Source: Spirochaetae bacterium HGW-Spirochaetae-3 (lineage in GTDB: Bacteria; Spirochaetota; Spirochaetia; Treponematales; UBA12059). Taken from it: DNA of 64,000 nt. Each line of letters opens with the position of its first letter. The first letter of the stretch is position 1. Made by a program: the position numbers and the translations under genes. The stretch spans positions 124,001-188,000 of the forward strand of contig PGXV01000002.1 in assembly GCA_002839315.1 (NCBI GenBank). Direction: 5' to 3'. The notes under the pieces are model-generated. The model had not been told where the DNA came from. It made no database searches and saw nothing but the letters and a program-made list of their open reading frames with translations. This document shows, one piece after another, positions 8,366-18,389 of this stretch.

Positions 8366-10222
8366 TCAGGTTGTCCCGGAACCGGGTATCGCATCCAGCC
8401 CCTTATCTACGCCGAGCCCCGCGGCCGCGGCCCGCGCGGCGGCCTCCTTTACGGCGGCGGCGGCGGCGCGGTCCAGCCCCGACCGCGCCGCTATGTACGA
8501 AGGCTCGGCCTCCGCGACGGCCGACAGCGAGCCGAAGGCCTCCATGATGCGGCGCGCGCGCGCGGGGCCGACGCCCCGGACCGCCTCGAGCACCGGGAAC
8601 CCGACCGCCTTGCCGCGCAGGCGCTGGTTCATGCCGGTCGCGAAGCGGTGGGCCTCGTCGCGTATCGCCACGACGAGGCGTAGCCCGGCCGAATCCTTCG
8701 GTAGCACGATCGGTTCGGAGGCGCCGTGCGGCCACAGCTCCTCGTTCTCCTTGGCCAGGCCGACGACGCTCAGGTCTAGCCCGAGCGCGTCCAGTATCTC
8801 CCAGGCCGCGTTGACCTGGCCCCGGCCGCCGTCTATCAGCACCAGGTCCGGCGCCTCCGCCTCGTCGTTGGCCACGTGCGTATAGTGCCTGGCCGTCGCC
8901 TCGCGCATAGCCCCGTAGTCGTCGATCGCCCCGTCGAGGCTCTTTATCTTGTATATACGATACCCCTTCTTGTACGGGGCGCCGTTTCGGAACGACACGA
9001 GCGAGGCGACCGTGTGCTTGCCCGATAGCTGGGCGATATCGAAGCCTTCAATGAGTTCCGGCAACGATTCGAGGCCGAGCGCCGCCCGTAACGCCTCCAG
9101 CGCCTCGACGTCCCCGAACTCGCGGCGGCGCTTCGCGAGATCCTCGCGGGCGTTGTGCTCGGCCATCGCCAGGGCCGCCTCGTGGCGGCGCTCATCAGGG
9201 GTCGCCAGCCTGAATTCGGAGCCCAGGCTCCGCCTGAGGAAATCGGCCGCCAAGTCGAGCCCGGCGGCGTCCTCGACGAAGACTTCGGGAGGCGGCAGGC
9301 GGCCGGGACCGTAATACGTAGTAAGGAATTCGCCGGCGGCCTCGGCCTCCGAACCGAAGCTGCGCTCCCTGAACAGGTCGCGGCCGACGAGCCTGCCGCC
9401 GCGCGTCTGGAACACGACGAACTCGGCGAGGCTCCCGTCGAAGGCCCAGGCCACGTAATCCCGGTCGCCGGACGCGAAGTCGACGACGCCGGAATCGCCA
9501 CGGAACGACTCGATCGCCTGGATAGTGTCGCGAAGCGCGGCCGCCTTCTCGAACAGCAGCGCGGCCGACGCGGCCTCCATGTCGACCCGGAGCGAATCGG
9601 CGAGCAGCTCGGAATCGCCGGAAAGCAGGGTCGCGACGCGCTCGACCTGCACGGCGTACTCTTCCCGGGTCGTCTTGCCGGCGCATGGCGCGGAACAGCG
9701 GCCGATATGGTAGTACATGCACGGCGCTTCCCGCTTACGCATCGCCTTGCATCGCCTCAGCGGGAAGAGTCGCCGCACGAGGTCGAGGTATCGGTCGATG
9801 ATATCGGCGCTCGGATACGGCCCGAAGTAGCGGCTACCGTCGTCGACGATGCGCCTGGTCCTGAATACGCGCGGGTATTCCTCGTTCGTGATCCTGATGG
9901 ACGGGTAGGTCTTGCCGTCCTTCAGGTTTATGTTGTACTTAGGCGCGTACTGCTTGATCAGGTTGTTCTCGAGGAGGAGGGCCTCGTATTCCGTCTCCGT
10001 CAGAATCCACTCGAGCGTCGCGGCCTTGGACACGAGTAGCCTGGTCTTGACCTCCCGCTTTCCGGTAAAGTACGAAGCGAGCCTCGCCTTAAGCGATTTC
10101 GCCTTGCCGACGTATATAACGACCCCTTCGGGGTCCTTCCAGAGGTAGACGCCGGGCGTTTCCGGAGCCTGTTTGGCGCTATTCCGCAATCCGGCCGAAG
10201 GCCGGGCTTTATTCTCGTCCAT
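8366..10222 (-). CDS. uvrC: UvrABC system protein C
   Basis: A 618-residue excinuclease subunit when ATG 10222 is used; the extra 20 residues from 10282 are not conserved-looking. The GIY-YIG nuclease domain is at the N-terminus (GVYLWKDP...VIYVGKAKSLKARL). A cysteine-rich spacer follows (CKAMRKREAPCMYYHIGRCS, APC), then the UVR motif near residues 205-235, the RNase H-like second nuclease domain (GFDIAQLSGKHTVASLV; LVLIDGGRGQVNAA) and a C-terminal helix-hairpin-helix (VRGVGPARARRIMEAFGS). UvrC makes both incisions in nucleotide excision repair. A TATTAT -10 lies 8 bases before the start. Confidence 0.97.
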   Translation of the reverse strand: MDENKARPSAGLRNSAKQAPETPGVYLWKDPEGVVIYVGKAKSLKARLASYFTGKREVKTRLLVSKAATLEWILTETEYEALLLENNLIKQYAPKYNINLKDGKTYPSIRITNEEYPRVFRTRRIVDDGSRYFGPYPSADIIDRYLDLVRRLFPLRRCKAMRKREAPCMYYHIGRCSAPCAGKTTREEYAVQVERVATLLSGDSELLADSLRVDMEAASAALLFEKAAALRDTIQAIESFRGDSGVVDFASGDRDYVAWAFDGSLAEFVVFQTRGGRLVGRDLFRERSFGSEAEAAGEFLTTYYGPGRLPPPEVFVEDAAGLDLAADFLRRSLGSEFRLATPDERRHEAALAMAEHNAREDLAKRRREFGDVEALEALRAALGLESLPELIEGFDIAQLSGKHTVASLVSFRNGAPYKKGYRIYKIKSLDGAIDDYGAMREATARHYTHVANDEAEAPDLVLIDGGRGQVNAAWEILDALGLDLSVVGLAKENEELWPHGASEPIVLPKDSAGLRLVVAIRDEAHRFATGMNQRLRGKAVGFPVLEAVRGVGPARARRIMEAFGSLSAVAEAEPSYIAARSGLDRAAAAAVKEAAARAAAAGLGVDKGLDAIPGSGTT

Positions 10223-10230
10223 ATTCTTCG

Positions 10231-10236
10231 ATAATA
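10231..10236 (-). promoter_or_regulatory. -10 element before uvrC
   Basis: TATTAT on the minus strand, 8 bases before ATG 10222. The -35 region is poor. If this is the promoter the uvrC message has almost no leader. Confidence 0.35.
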
Positions 10237-10314
10237 TGATAGCGGGGTTTCTACAAAATGTGGAGCCTCCCCGGCTTAGCAAGCCGATTTTCCCGGATCG
10301 AGGAACGATACAGC

Positions 10315-11859
10315 ATGATGGATTCTCGCGACCGTAGTAACACCTTCTTCGTACGAGGCTTGGCGGTAGCGGCGGCGCTTTCGCTGGCAGCCGTCGCCGC
10401 CCCGGGCCCCTGCGCCGAGGAAACGCTCTCCGTCAACGCCGCTACCGTCTCCGCGAGTTCCCCCCGCCAGTGGGTCTTCGACGGAACAGCAGTCGTAGCG
10501 GGCCCTATCGGACCGGATATAGAGCTCCGGGCGGCCGCTTCCGAGGACGCTACGCCTCCCGATCTCTATCTATCGTTCGACGGCGAAGCCCCGGCCGACG
10601 ATTCGGGCCGTTGGGGCGTCGACGTCGTCGGGCCGTACGCCAGATCGGCAAAGGCCAGGTTCGGCGCCGGCGCCGGGTCGTTCAAGGCTCCCGATACCAA
10701 GCTAACCCTACAACCGAAGGCAGCCACGTCTTTCGCCCCCGACCAGCCGATGCGCGATCTTACCCTCGAATTCTGGGTCAAGCCGACCCGGGCGGATTCC
10801 GGCGAGATCGTATTGCTGTGGAAGGCGAATAGGCGGAACGGCAAGTCGTGGATACCGCAGCAAATATCGTGCATCATATTGCGCAACCGCGTCGTGTTCG
10901 GCTTCATCAACTTCTTCGCCGATCCCGACGGCAGGCAGACCACGTTCAGCCTTCAGGGTACGCAGGCCATAGTCCCGGGAACCTGGTCCCATCACCTCGT
11001 ACGATTCGACTCGTCCACGGGACTGCTCGAATACCTGATGAACGGCGAGGTCGAGGCAGTCACGTACGCTACGTCCACGAAGAAGCAGGCAGGCGCTGTT
11101 TTCAACCCGGTACCCGGAGGATCGGGCCGCCTCGAGCTGGCGCCCAATTTTACGGGCCTCATAGACGAATTCCGTATCGTCCAGGATTTCATAGAGGAAC
11201 CGGCGCTCAGGCGCTATCCCGCGGCGGGCGGTTCGGCCGTCTCCCCGATATTCGACCTTGGAGCGACGAACTCGGCCATTCTCGGCATAGAGGCGACAGC
11301 GAGGACGCCGGGCGAGGCCGCCGTGCATTGGCGTTACAGGGCGGGGGATACCTCCGCCGGATGGCGCGACGACGATCCGGAGTGGGTTCCATTCGTTCCG
11401 GGCGCCGACCTCGCGGGCGACAGAGCCGCGCCGAGGGGCCGCTATCTGCAGCTGCGCATGGAACTCTACCCCGACGCCGCGGGAGAACGTTCGCCGGCCG
11501 TCTCGGAGATTCGGATACGGCACGAGCAGGACCGCGCGCCCAGCCCGCCATCCGCCGCTCGCGCCGCGCCCGGGGACAATCGCATAGCTATAAGCTGGAC
11601 GCCGGTCTCGGAGTCCGACATCGAGGGGTATGTGGTATACTACGGTCTCTCTTCGGGAGACTATTTCGGTACGGGGGCGTCCGAGGGACCGAGTCCGATA
11701 TTCGTTCGCGGCGCCAAGACGGCGGGACTAACCCTCCACGGCCTCAAGAACGGAACGCTGTACTTCATCGCCGTCGCCGCGTACGACGGCGCGAATCCGC
11801 CCCATATAGGGGAATCATCGCGCGAGATAAGCTCGCGTCCATCGAGGGCCTCACCATGA
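10315..11859 (+). CDS. Secreted LamG-like / fibronectin type III protein
   Basis: A 514-residue exported protein. GAGGAA lies 9 bases before ATG 10315, which fixes the start; the signal peptide ends near GPCAE (a lipidation-like cysteine is present but the lipobox is not clear). Residues about 75-300 look like a LamG/concanavalin-A-type jelly roll ([33 protein letters not shown]). The C-terminal 100 residues form a fibronectin type III domain ([42 protein letters not shown]). Its stop overlaps the ATG of the TPR gene (ATGA), so the two are translationally coupled. Likely a surface or periplasmic binding protein; ligand unknown. Confidence 0.75.
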   Translation: MMDSRDRSNTFFVRGLAVAAALSLAAVAAPGPCAEETLSVNAATVSASSPRQWVFDGTAVVAGPIGPDIELRAAASEDATPPDLYLSFDGEAPADDSGRWGVDVVGPYARSAKARFGAGAGSFKAPDTKLTLQPKAATSFAPDQPMRDLTLEFWVKPTRADSGEIVLLWKANRRNGKSWIPQQISCIILRNRVVFGFINFFADPDGRQTTFSLQGTQAIVPGTWSHHLVRFDSSTGLLEYLMNGEVEAVTYATSTKKQAGAVFNPVPGGSGRLELAPNFTGLIDEFRIVQDFIEEPALRRYPAAGGSAVSPIFDLGATNSAILGIEATARTPGEAAVHWRYRAGDTSAGWRDDDPEWVPFVPGADLAGDRAAPRGRYLQLRMELYPDAAGERSPAVSEIRIRHEQDRAPSPPSAARAAPGDNRIAISWTPVSESDIEGYVVYYGLSSGDYFGTGASEGPSPIFVRGAKTAGLTLHGLKNGTLYFIAVAAYDGANPPHIGESSREISSRPSRASP

Positions 11860-14642
11860 CCGATTCGAAAAAAGGATCAGACAACCTCTCCCGGGCCCAG
11901 AGCGCCCTCAGGCTCAGGGACTTCGAGACCGCCGAGCGCTATTCCCGCAAGCGGCTACTCGAGGAACCGACGTCGAAGACGGCCCGCATGGTACTCGGAA
12001 CCGTATACCTGCGCACGAACAGGGCGAAAGACGCGCTCGCCGCGTTCTCGAGCGCCGTCGAGGCCGACGCGAAGGATGTCAGGGCGCTAGAAGGCATGGC
12101 GGTCGCGTATCTAAGGCTCGGCAAGCCCCTCGACGCGTTGTCGGCGCTGGAACGGGCCATCGACCTGAGACCGACCGACGCGGAGCTGCTCTTCAACCTC
12201 GGCAACGCCCATAAGGCGCTCGGCAACCTCCGCGCGGCCGAGATGTCGTTCGCCAAGGCCATAGAGATAGACGGCAGCCACGTCATTGCCTTTAACAATC
12301 TCGGAAACGTCTACCTGGCGATGGGCGACAACGCCAAGGCGGTCCAGGTTTTCTGGCGCGGCCTATCGGTCGATCCCAACTACCCCTCGTTCCATTACAA
12401 CCTGGGCATAGCCTACGAGGCGCTGGGCAAGCCGGACGACGCGATCACCGAGTACGACGCGGCCGTCAAGGGTCGGCCGGGTTGGATAGAGGCGATGACG
12501 CGCTACGGCGAGTGCCTGGCCAAGAACGACGAGCAGAAGCGCTCCATCGACGTCTTCTCGCAGATAATCGCCATCGATCCGCTGAACGCTCCCGCCCGCA
12601 ACGGTATCGGGCTGGCCTATGCCGAGGCCGGCAAGCCGGACGAGGCGGTCTCGTGGTTCCGCAAGGCGCTCGAGGCCGACCCGAAATTCCTCTCGGCCGC
12701 GGTCAACATACAGGACGTGCTCGAGAAGACCGGTCGGTACGCGGAGGCCGTCGGCGAGATACAGGCCCTCGTCGACCTGATGCCCGACAACGACGGCCTG
12801 CGCGTGCAGCTCTCGAGGCTGTACAAGGCGCTCGGCCACCTCGACCTGGCTATGGATACCATCTCCGAGGTGCTAAGGCGTTCGCCCAACGACATAGAGG
12901 CCCTCAAGATATACGGCACCCTGCTCCAGGCCCTCGGCAAGCCGGCCAAGGCCAAGGAAGTCTACAAGAAGATCGTCAGGCTCGATCCGAACCAGGCCTC
13001 GTTCAGGATCGAACTAGCCAGGCTCTACCGCGAGTCGGGCGATCCGGATTCCGCGGCGAAGGAGCTCGAGGAATACCTGATATCGAGGCCGAAGGATAGC
13101 GTCGCGAGGATCGAGCTCGCGAGGGCGTACGCAGACAAGGGAGACCATACGCACGCGGCGCAGATACTCCGCGAGCTCGTCGACGCGAAGCCGGACGACG
13201 CGGAGGCTTGGCTGGAGCTCTCGGCCGCCTACCAGGCCCTGGGCGACAAGGACCGCGCCGTGGAAGCGGCCGGCATGCTCGTCAACCTACGGGGAGGCCG
13301 CGGCAGGCCCGACGACATGAACGGCCTCAACGATTCCATAGACACCTACGAGAAGGCTGTACGCGCGTATTCCGAGGACATGCGCGACGCGTGGGACCGT
13401 AATATCAAGGTACTTCGCGACGCCCTGAGAAAAGAATCGCCGGAAGCGTCGGCCGGGGAATCGGGCGAGGACGAGGACGCCATCTTCGGGCTCGGCAACG
13501 CCGACGCGATTCCCGTGGATGAGGAAGAAGAGCTCGTGTTCCTTGACGAGCGAGAGGAACCGCTCGACGGCGAGGAAGAGATCGAGGAAGAACCTGAACT
13601 CGAGATTGCCGAGGAAGAGGAAGAGCGAGGCGTAGACGCACTGCTCGAAGGCCAGGAGCTGTACGATAACGACTCGGGGTCTGGCTCCGATGCTACGCAG
13701 TCACCGCAGGAACAGGCGCCGAGCCCGCCACAGCAGCCGGAACCGCCCTCTTCCTACCCAACTTCCCCCGCGGACACCCCGTATTCGCTCCCCCAGCCGC
13801 AGCAATCACCTCAACCTCAGCCTCAACCGCAGCAAACGGCTCAACCTCAGCAGCCGCAAACGGCTCAACCTCAACCTCAACAACAGCAAGCGGCTCAGCC
13901 ATCGCCACCGCAATACCCGCAGTTTCCGCCGTTCCCCCAGTTTCCGCCGTTCCCGCCCTATCCTTCGCCGCCGCAACCCTTCGAGAGACCGAGGCCCCCG
14001 AGTCTCGATCCACCCAATCTATCTCAACCAGAAGACGAAGAATTGCTCGATATTCCGCTGGAGCATGATATCGATGAACTCGCCGAAGGCGAGGAGGCTC
14101 CGGAATACATAGACGAACCGGTATTCGAAGAGGACGACGCCGTCATTACCGAGGAGGAAGAAGAGAATCCATGGGAAGACGCGGATCCCGAACTTGAACC
14201 CGAACCCGAACCAGAGCCCGAACCCGAACCCGAGCCTGAGCCTGAACCCGAACCTGAGCCTGAACCCGAACCCGAGCCTGAACCCGAACCCGAGCCCGAG
14301 CCTGAACCCGAGCCCGAGCCTGAACCCGAGCCTGAACCCGAACCCGAGCCTGAACCTGAACCTGAACAGACGAAGAAGGATTCTTCTATCGATCCGTTCG
14401 GCGAGGAAGCGGCGAAGCTCTACGTTTATCTAAAAGACCTTACGCAATCGTTGCCTCAGGAAAAAAGAGAGGCTATGGAAAAAAGCGGCGTCGCGACGAA
14501 GCTCGATACCATCATAGACAGGTTATCCAAGCCAAAGGAGGCGCACGTCCTGCCGACGGAGATACTCGGAGTACCGATATCGCCTCGTCTCGCGAAGCTC
14601 ATAGACTTCATGCGCCGGGAGAAGAACCATGCCGGTCAATAA
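11856..14642 (+). CDS. Large TPR protein with acidic, Pro/Gln and Glu-Pro repeat tail
   Basis: A 928-residue protein starting at ATG 11856, coupled to the upstream stop by ATGA. Residues 1 to about 500 are at least eleven tetratricopeptide repeats (for example [60 protein letters not shown]). Then come a Glu/Asp-rich stretch (about 545-610), a Pro/Gln-rich stretch (about 615-722), a second acidic stretch and 28 uninterrupted Glu-Pro dipeptides (781-836). The last 90 residues form a small conserved-looking domain with an [21 protein letters not shown] segment. No signal peptide is seen, so it is probably cytoplasmic. Role unknown; TPRs suggest a scaffold, and the tail an extended rod. Confidence 0.85.
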   Translation: MTDSKKGSDNLSRAQSALRLRDFETAERYSRKRLLEEPTSKTARMVLGTVYLRTNRAKDALAAFSSAVEADAKDVRALEGMAVAYLRLGKPLDALSALERAIDLRPTDAELLFNLGNAHKALGNLRAAEMSFAKAIEIDGSHVIAFNNLGNVYLAMGDNAKAVQVFWRGLSVDPNYPSFHYNLGIAYEALGKPDDAITEYDAAVKGRPGWIEAMTRYGECLAKNDEQKRSIDVFSQIIAIDPLNAPARNGIGLAYAEAGKPDEAVSWFRKALEADPKFLSAAVNIQDVLEKTGRYAEAVGEIQALVDLMPDNDGLRVQLSRLYKALGHLDLAMDTISEVLRRSPNDIEALKIYGTLLQALGKPAKAKEVYKKIVRLDPNQASFRIELARLYRESGDPDSAAKELEEYLISRPKDSVARIELARAYADKGDHTHAAQILRELVDAKPDDAEAWLELSAAYQALGDKDRAVEAAGMLVNLRGGRGRPDDMNGLNDSIDTYEKAVRAYSEDMRDAWDRNIKVLRDALRKESPEASAGESGEDEDAIFGLGNADAIPVDEEEELVFLDEREEPLDGEEEIEEEPELEIAEEEEERGVDALLEGQELYDNDSGSGSDATQSPQEQAPSPPQQPEPPSSYPTSPADTPYSLPQPQQSPQPQPQPQQTAQPQQPQTAQPQPQQQQAAQPSPPQYPQFPPFPQFPPFPPYPSPPQPFERPRPPSLDPPNLSQPEDEELLDIPLEHDIDELAEGEEAPEYIDEPVFEEDDAVITEEEEENPWEDADPELEPEPEPEPEPEPEPEPEPEPEPEPEPEPEPEPEPEPEPEPEPEPEPEPEPEPEPEPEQTKKDSSIDPFGEEAAKLYVYLKDLTQSLPQEKREAMEKSGVATKLDTIIDRLSKPKEAHVLPTEILGVPISPRLAKLIDFMRREKNHAGQ
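14196..14363 (+). repeat. Hexanucleotide coding repeat encoding (Glu-Pro)28
   Basis: The 168 bases consist of GAR-CCN units with synonymous changes (GAACCC, GAGCCT, GAACCT, GAGCCC). The repeat keeps frame with the TPR gene. Such tracts can change length by slippage or unequal recombination. The mix of synonymous codons shows it is not a recent perfect expansion. Confidence 0.95.
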
Positions 14643-15498
14643 CAACATCCTGAAGATCCAACGCTATATCGGTTCCATGCCCAGCCTGCCCACGTCGGTC
14701 GCCAAGATCATGGAGATATGCAACAACCCCAAGACCAGCCCCATCGACCTGGACAGGGTAATAGCGCTCGATCCGGTACTGATGGGCAAGGTCCTCAAGC
14801 TTATCAACTCCGCCTACTACGGATTGCAGAACCAGGTGACGAGCCTCGTACGCGCCATAATCATGCTCGGCGTAAACACGGTCAAGAACCTGGCCCTCAG
14901 CACGGCGATCCTGGACAAGCTCGCCGACAAGTCAGGATTCCGGGCGCTCAACATGGAAGGCTTCTGGCGCCACTCGCTCTGCGTCGGCGTCGTCGCCAAG
15001 ATGATCGCCAAGAAGAAAGGCGTCGAGCCCCAGCGCCTGGACGAATTCTTCGCCGCGGGGCTACTCCACGATATCGGCAAGATCCCGCTTAACAACGCGC
15101 TCGCCGACGAATACATCCGCGCGATGGGGCTCGCCGACCACGAGCGCATCCCCTTGCACCTCGCCGAGAAGCGTAGCATCGATATCGACCATGCCGAGGT
15201 CGGGTCGATGATAGCCGAGGCCTGGCACCTCGACGGTCCCATAGCCGACGCTATACGCTACCATCACGACGTCGCGCTATACGAAGGCAAGAGCGCGGAT
15301 ATCGTCATGGCGGTCGCCGTGGCCGATTATTACGCGAGCAGGGAAGGCATCGGCTTTTCGGGTTGCCTGTACCCGGAGAAGGTCGCCCCGGAGATATTCG
15401 ACAGGCTCGGCGTCCCCAAGGCCTGGCTCGAGGAGATCGACGCCGCGGTCGCGGCCGAGATAGAGAAGGCTTCGATCTTCCTGAAGATCAAGTCGTGA
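14629..15498 (+). CDS. HDOD-domain signalling protein
   Basis: A 289-residue protein that is almost all HDOD domain: [20 protein letters not shown] at the start, [15 protein letters not shown], and a HD-like core ([15 protein letters not shown], then [12 protein letters not shown] and IRYHHDV). The HD histidine and aspartate are retained, unlike in many HDOD proteins, so nucleotide or phosphate hydrolysis is possible. HDOD proteins act in signal transduction and developmental or stress regulation. The ATG lies 14 bases inside the end of the TPR gene with GGGAG eight bases before it, which indicates coupling to the TPR scaffold. Confidence 0.88.
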   Translation: MPVNNNILKIQRYIGSMPSLPTSVAKIMEICNNPKTSPIDLDRVIALDPVLMGKVLKLINSAYYGLQNQVTSLVRAIIMLGVNTVKNLALSTAILDKLADKSGFRALNMEGFWRHSLCVGVVAKMIAKKKGVEPQRLDEFFAAGLLHDIGKIPLNNALADEYIRAMGLADHERIPLHLAEKRSIDIDHAEVGSMIAEAWHLDGPIADAIRYHHDVALYEGKSADIVMAVAVADYYASREGIGFSGCLYPEKVAPEIFDRLGVPKAWLEEIDAAVAAEIEKASIFLKIKS

Positions 15499-15511
15499 CC
15501 GGAGGCCGAAC

Positions 15512-16429
15512 ATGTTCAGCGTGAAGATCTGGGGCGACAGGGGCTCGATGCCCGTACCGGGGCCGGACACCGTGGTATTCGGCGGCAACACGTCGTGCCT
15601 GGAGGTCAGGTGCGGCAAGCGCCTCATCGTCATAGACGCCGGTTCCGGGATTCGTAGCCTCGGAGACTGGATCGTCCGCAACGACCTCAAGAACGGGCCA
15701 ATAGACGCGGACGTCTTCCTGACCCATACGCACTGGGACCACATCATGGGCTTCCCGATGTTCACGCCCATCTACGTTCCCGGCACGACGATCCGCATCC
15801 GCGGGCCGGTCAACTTCGAGGACGAGACGCTCGAGCAGATAATAGGTTCCCAGCTGTCGTACCGCTATTGGCCGGTCAGGCAGGACGAACTCGCGGCCAA
15901 GATAACGTACCAGAGCCTCAAGGAGACCCAGCTGGACCTCGGCGACGGCGTCGTCGTCAAGACGAAGTACCTGAACCACCCGGTGCTATGCCTCGGATAC
16001 CGCATAGAATACGAAGGCAAGGCGTTCGTGACGGCGTACGACCACGAGCCCTTCGTCAACCTGTTCCCGACCGACCCGACCGACCCGGATTACGACGCGG
16101 CGATAGCGGAAGAGGGAAACAAGGCGGCGAAGGAAGAGAACGAACGGATAGAATCCTTCTACGGCGGCGTCGACCTGCTGATACACGATACCCAGTATAG
16201 CGCCAAGGAATACAATGCGAGCAAGATAGGATGGGGACACTCCTCGTTCGAGTACGCGATAAACGCGGCGCACAGGGCCCGCGTCAAGCGCCTGCTCCTC
16301 TTCCATCACGACCCCAACCGCTCCGACGCCGAGTTACAGGAGCTGGAGCTCTTCTATCAGGAGAAGATATGTGGCAAGTCGAGCCTCCGCCTCGACGCGA
16401 GCAGGGAAGGCATGACGATCAACCTCTGA
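15512..16429 (+). CDS. Metallo-beta-lactamase-fold hydrolase (phosphodiesterase-like)
   Basis: A 305-residue MBL-fold protein. The metal site THTHWDHIMG (HxHxDH) is at residues about 71-80; further ligands are likely in NHPVLCLGYR, IHDTQ and GWGHSSFEYA, with LLFHHDP at the end. The N-terminus (VKIWGDRGSMPVPGPDTVVF) and GGNTSCLEV segment are typical of the PhnP/cyclic phosphodiesterase branch. GGAGG precedes ATG 15512, 13 bp after the HDOD gene. Its position next to an HDOD protein suggests turnover of a phosphorylated signal, but the substrate is not known. Confidence 0.85.
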   Translation: MFSVKIWGDRGSMPVPGPDTVVFGGNTSCLEVRCGKRLIVIDAGSGIRSLGDWIVRNDLKNGPIDADVFLTHTHWDHIMGFPMFTPIYVPGTTIRIRGPVNFEDETLEQIIGSQLSYRYWPVRQDELAAKITYQSLKETQLDLGDGVVVKTKYLNHPVLCLGYRIEYEGKAFVTAYDHEPFVNLFPTDPTDPDYDAAIAEEGNKAAKEENERIESFYGGVDLLIHDTQYSAKEYNASKIGWGHSSFEYAINAAHRARVKRLLLFHHDPNRSDAELQELELFYQEKICGKSSLRLDASREGMTINL

Positions 16430-16439
16430 TCGCCCGGCC

Positions 16440-16468
16440 TTGACAGACGGCCCGGTTGCGCGGACAAT
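16440..16468 (+). promoter_or_regulatory. Promoter of the nucleoside-recognition membrane protein
   Basis: TTGACA (16440-16445), a 17-bp spacer and GACAAT (16463-16468). The -10 ends 8 bases before ATG 16477, and no Shine-Dalgarno sequence is present. This is one of the clearest leaderless candidates in the window. Confidence 0.65.
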
Positions 16469-16476
16469 CCGCCCCG

Positions 16477-17436
16477 ATGAAGGATACGTCGAACATAGCG
16501 GGCCGGAGCCGATCCGCGATAGCCAGCGGCTTGAGGGCCGGCCTTGGAACAGCGCTTTTTCTCATGAAGATAATGGTTCCGGTCAGCCTGGCCGTAGCGC
16601 TTCTCAAATGGAGCGGCGCCTTGACGTGGGCGGCCCGTTTCCTGGCTCCGGCCATGGGCATCGTAGGCCTGCCCGGCGAGGCCGCGCTCGTGCTGCTGAG
16701 TTCCATGCTTCTTAACGTCTATAGCGCCATAGCCGTGATAGGGACCCTGCCCCTGACGATGAGGGAAATCACCATACTGGCGATCATGTGCCTGACTGCA
16801 CATAACCTTCCGATCGAGACGGCGGTCATGAAGAAATCCGGGTCGTCGGCGACCAAGATGGTGATAATGAGGATAGGCTGGGCGATCGCGCTGGCCTTCG
16901 TCTTCAACCGCATACTACCGGCCGGGCAAGCTCTCGCCGTCAAGGCGGCTGGCGCCGGCGCGTCGACCGCGGGATTCTGGCCGATGCTCTCGGCCTGGGG
17001 CCTATCGACCCTTCGCCTCGTCGTCAAGATATTCGTCCTCGTGCTCGCCATCATGGTCGGCCAGCGCCTGATGGAAGAGTTCCATATCATGGATTTCCTG
17101 TCGAGGCTCGCGGCTCCGGTGATGCGCGTCTTCGGTCTGTCCGAGAGCGCCAGCTTCCTGTGGATAGTGATAAACATAGTCGGATACGCCTACGGGGCGG
17201 CGATCATCATGGAACGCGTCAAGGACGGCAAGATGAAGCCCCAGGAGGCCGACTTGTTCAACCACCACGCGTGCCTGTGCCATAGCCTGCTCGAGGACAC
17301 GTCGCTCTTCCTCGCGATAGGCGTACCGCTGTTCTGGATATCCGTACCGCGACTCGGACTCGCCTTCCTCGTCGTCTGGTTCGAGCGATTCAGGCGACGG
17401 CGCTTCAGGAAATCCTTCAAGATCGGCACGGTCTAA
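16477..17436 (+). CDS. Nucleoside recognition (Gate) domain membrane protein
   Basis: A 319-residue polytopic membrane protein from ATG 16477, chosen over the upstream TTG 16456 because the promoter -10 covers that TTG region. It has hydrophobic segments through its length, with two Gate-like blocks (VSLAVALLKWSGALTWAARF and KIFVLVLAIMVGQRLMEEFH) and the typical polar pieces LSSMLLNVYSAIAVIG, ITILAIMCLTAHNLPIETAV and NHHACLCHSLLEDTSLFLAI. Such proteins, related to the SpmA/SpmB and nucleoside-transporter gate domains, are thought to move or sense small solutes. Substrate unknown. Confidence 0.8.
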   Translation: MKDTSNIAGRSRSAIASGLRAGLGTALFLMKIMVPVSLAVALLKWSGALTWAARFLAPAMGIVGLPGEAALVLLSSMLLNVYSAIAVIGTLPLTMREITILAIMCLTAHNLPIETAVMKKSGSSATKMVIMRIGWAIALAFVFNRILPAGQALAVKAAGAGASTAGFWPMLSAWGLSTLRLVVKIFVLVLAIMVGQRLMEEFHIMDFLSRLAAPVMRVFGLSESASFLWIVINIVGYAYGAAIIMERVKDGKMKPQEADLFNHHACLCHSLLEDTSLFLAIGVPLFWISVPRLGLAFLVVWFERFRRRRFRKSFKIGTV

Positions 17437-17450
17437 GGCGACGCGGACCT

Positions 17451-18389
17451 TCAGGCGCCCTGGAACAACAGCCAACCGGAAACGATACCCGCCAGGGAGA
17501 GGACGCCGAGCGATTCCAGCAGGATGGCTATCGCCAATACGGACAATACCGCGAGCCGCAACGGCGTGGCGAGGCGCCTTCCGCGCAGAGCCGGAACGAT
17601 CGCTATCGCCGCGGCCGTCATGGACAGGATCGCCACGGTCCATGCCGTAGCGGCGGACGGCCGCGTCGCGACGAACGCCGTCAGCGCCATGCCCGCGCGA
17701 GCCGCGATGGCGTTGAACGCCGTCAGCCTCCCGAGCGCCATCGTTAGCCCTATCGCCGTCAAGAGTATCCCGGACGCGACGCGAACGGCTCCCCCATGGC
17801 GCTTGAACCATGCCCAGAGAGGCGCCAGTCGCTCGAAGAACAGTCCCGCCGCCAGAAAAGGCAGGGCGAGACCGGCGGAATAAGCCGACAGGAGCAGCGC
17901 CGCCTCGGTCGCGCCGCCCGACCTCGCGGCCAAGAGCAGGATGGACGCTAGAATCGGACCGATACACGGAGTCCAACCCGCGCCGAAGGCCATACCTACG
18001 ACGAATGCGCCAGCGGCGCTCGCGGGCCTGGCTCGGACATGGATGCGCGCCTCCGAATTCAGGAACTTCATGAAGCCGAATATCATGTTCAACCCGAGAA
18101 CGACGATGATGGTTCCCGCCAAGATGGTGACGAGCCTATTCGACCTGCCGCTAACGAACATGCCGCTACCCGAGAATACGAGGCCGAGGCCGACGAAGAC
18201 CGCGGAGAAGCCGAGAACGAAGAACAGCGTCCGGAAGAATATACCGCCCCGCCTGGAACCGATCCTCAGCTCCTCGACTCCGGCTCCGCTGATAAAGGAC
18301 AGGTAGCCGGGAATCAGGGGTAGCACGCAAGGCGACAAGAAGGACAGGAGCCCGGCTCCGAAGGCCGCGAACACGGGAACGTCCGTCAT
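17451..18389 (-). CDS. ccdA: Cytochrome c biogenesis / thiol-disulfide transporter CcdA-like protein
   Basis: A 312-residue membrane protein starting at ATG 18389, which shares a base with the TGA stop of the TlpA-like gene. The N-terminus FGAGLLSFLSPCVLPLIPGY carries the proline-flanked cysteine of CcdA/DsbD transmembrane domains, and the second cysteine is in FGAGWTPCIGPILA. About six to eight helices are visible. CcdA passes reducing power from cytoplasmic thioredoxin to periplasmic thiol proteins, so the adjacent TlpA-like lipoprotein is the probable partner. The C-terminal 60 residues add further helices beyond the usual CcdA length. Confidence 0.9.
   Translation of the reverse strand: MTDVPVFAAFGAGLLSFLSPCVLPLIPGYLSFISGAGVEELRIGSRRGGIFFRTLFFVLGFSAVFVGLGLVFSGSGMFVSGRSNRLVTILAGTIIVVLGLNMIFGFMKFLNSEARIHVRARPASAAGAFVVGMAFGAGWTPCIGPILASILLLAARSGGATEAALLLSAYSAGLALPFLAAGLFFERLAPLWAWFKRHGGAVRVASGILLTAIGLTMALGRLTAFNAIAARAGMALTAFVATRPSAATAWTVAILSMTAAAIAIVPALRGRRLATPLRLAVLSVLAIAILLESLGVLSLAGIVSGWLLFQGA

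Noticed and set aside
10848-11855. N-terminal extension of the TPR frame
   Set aside because: It overlaps the LamG/FN3 gene in another frame and reads as Arg-rich non-protein; the ATGA overlap at 11856 gives a good start.
14196-14363. Considered a CRISPR-like or noncoding tandem array
   Set aside because: The 6-bp period stays in frame and codes Glu-Pro with synonymous changes; no spacers are present.
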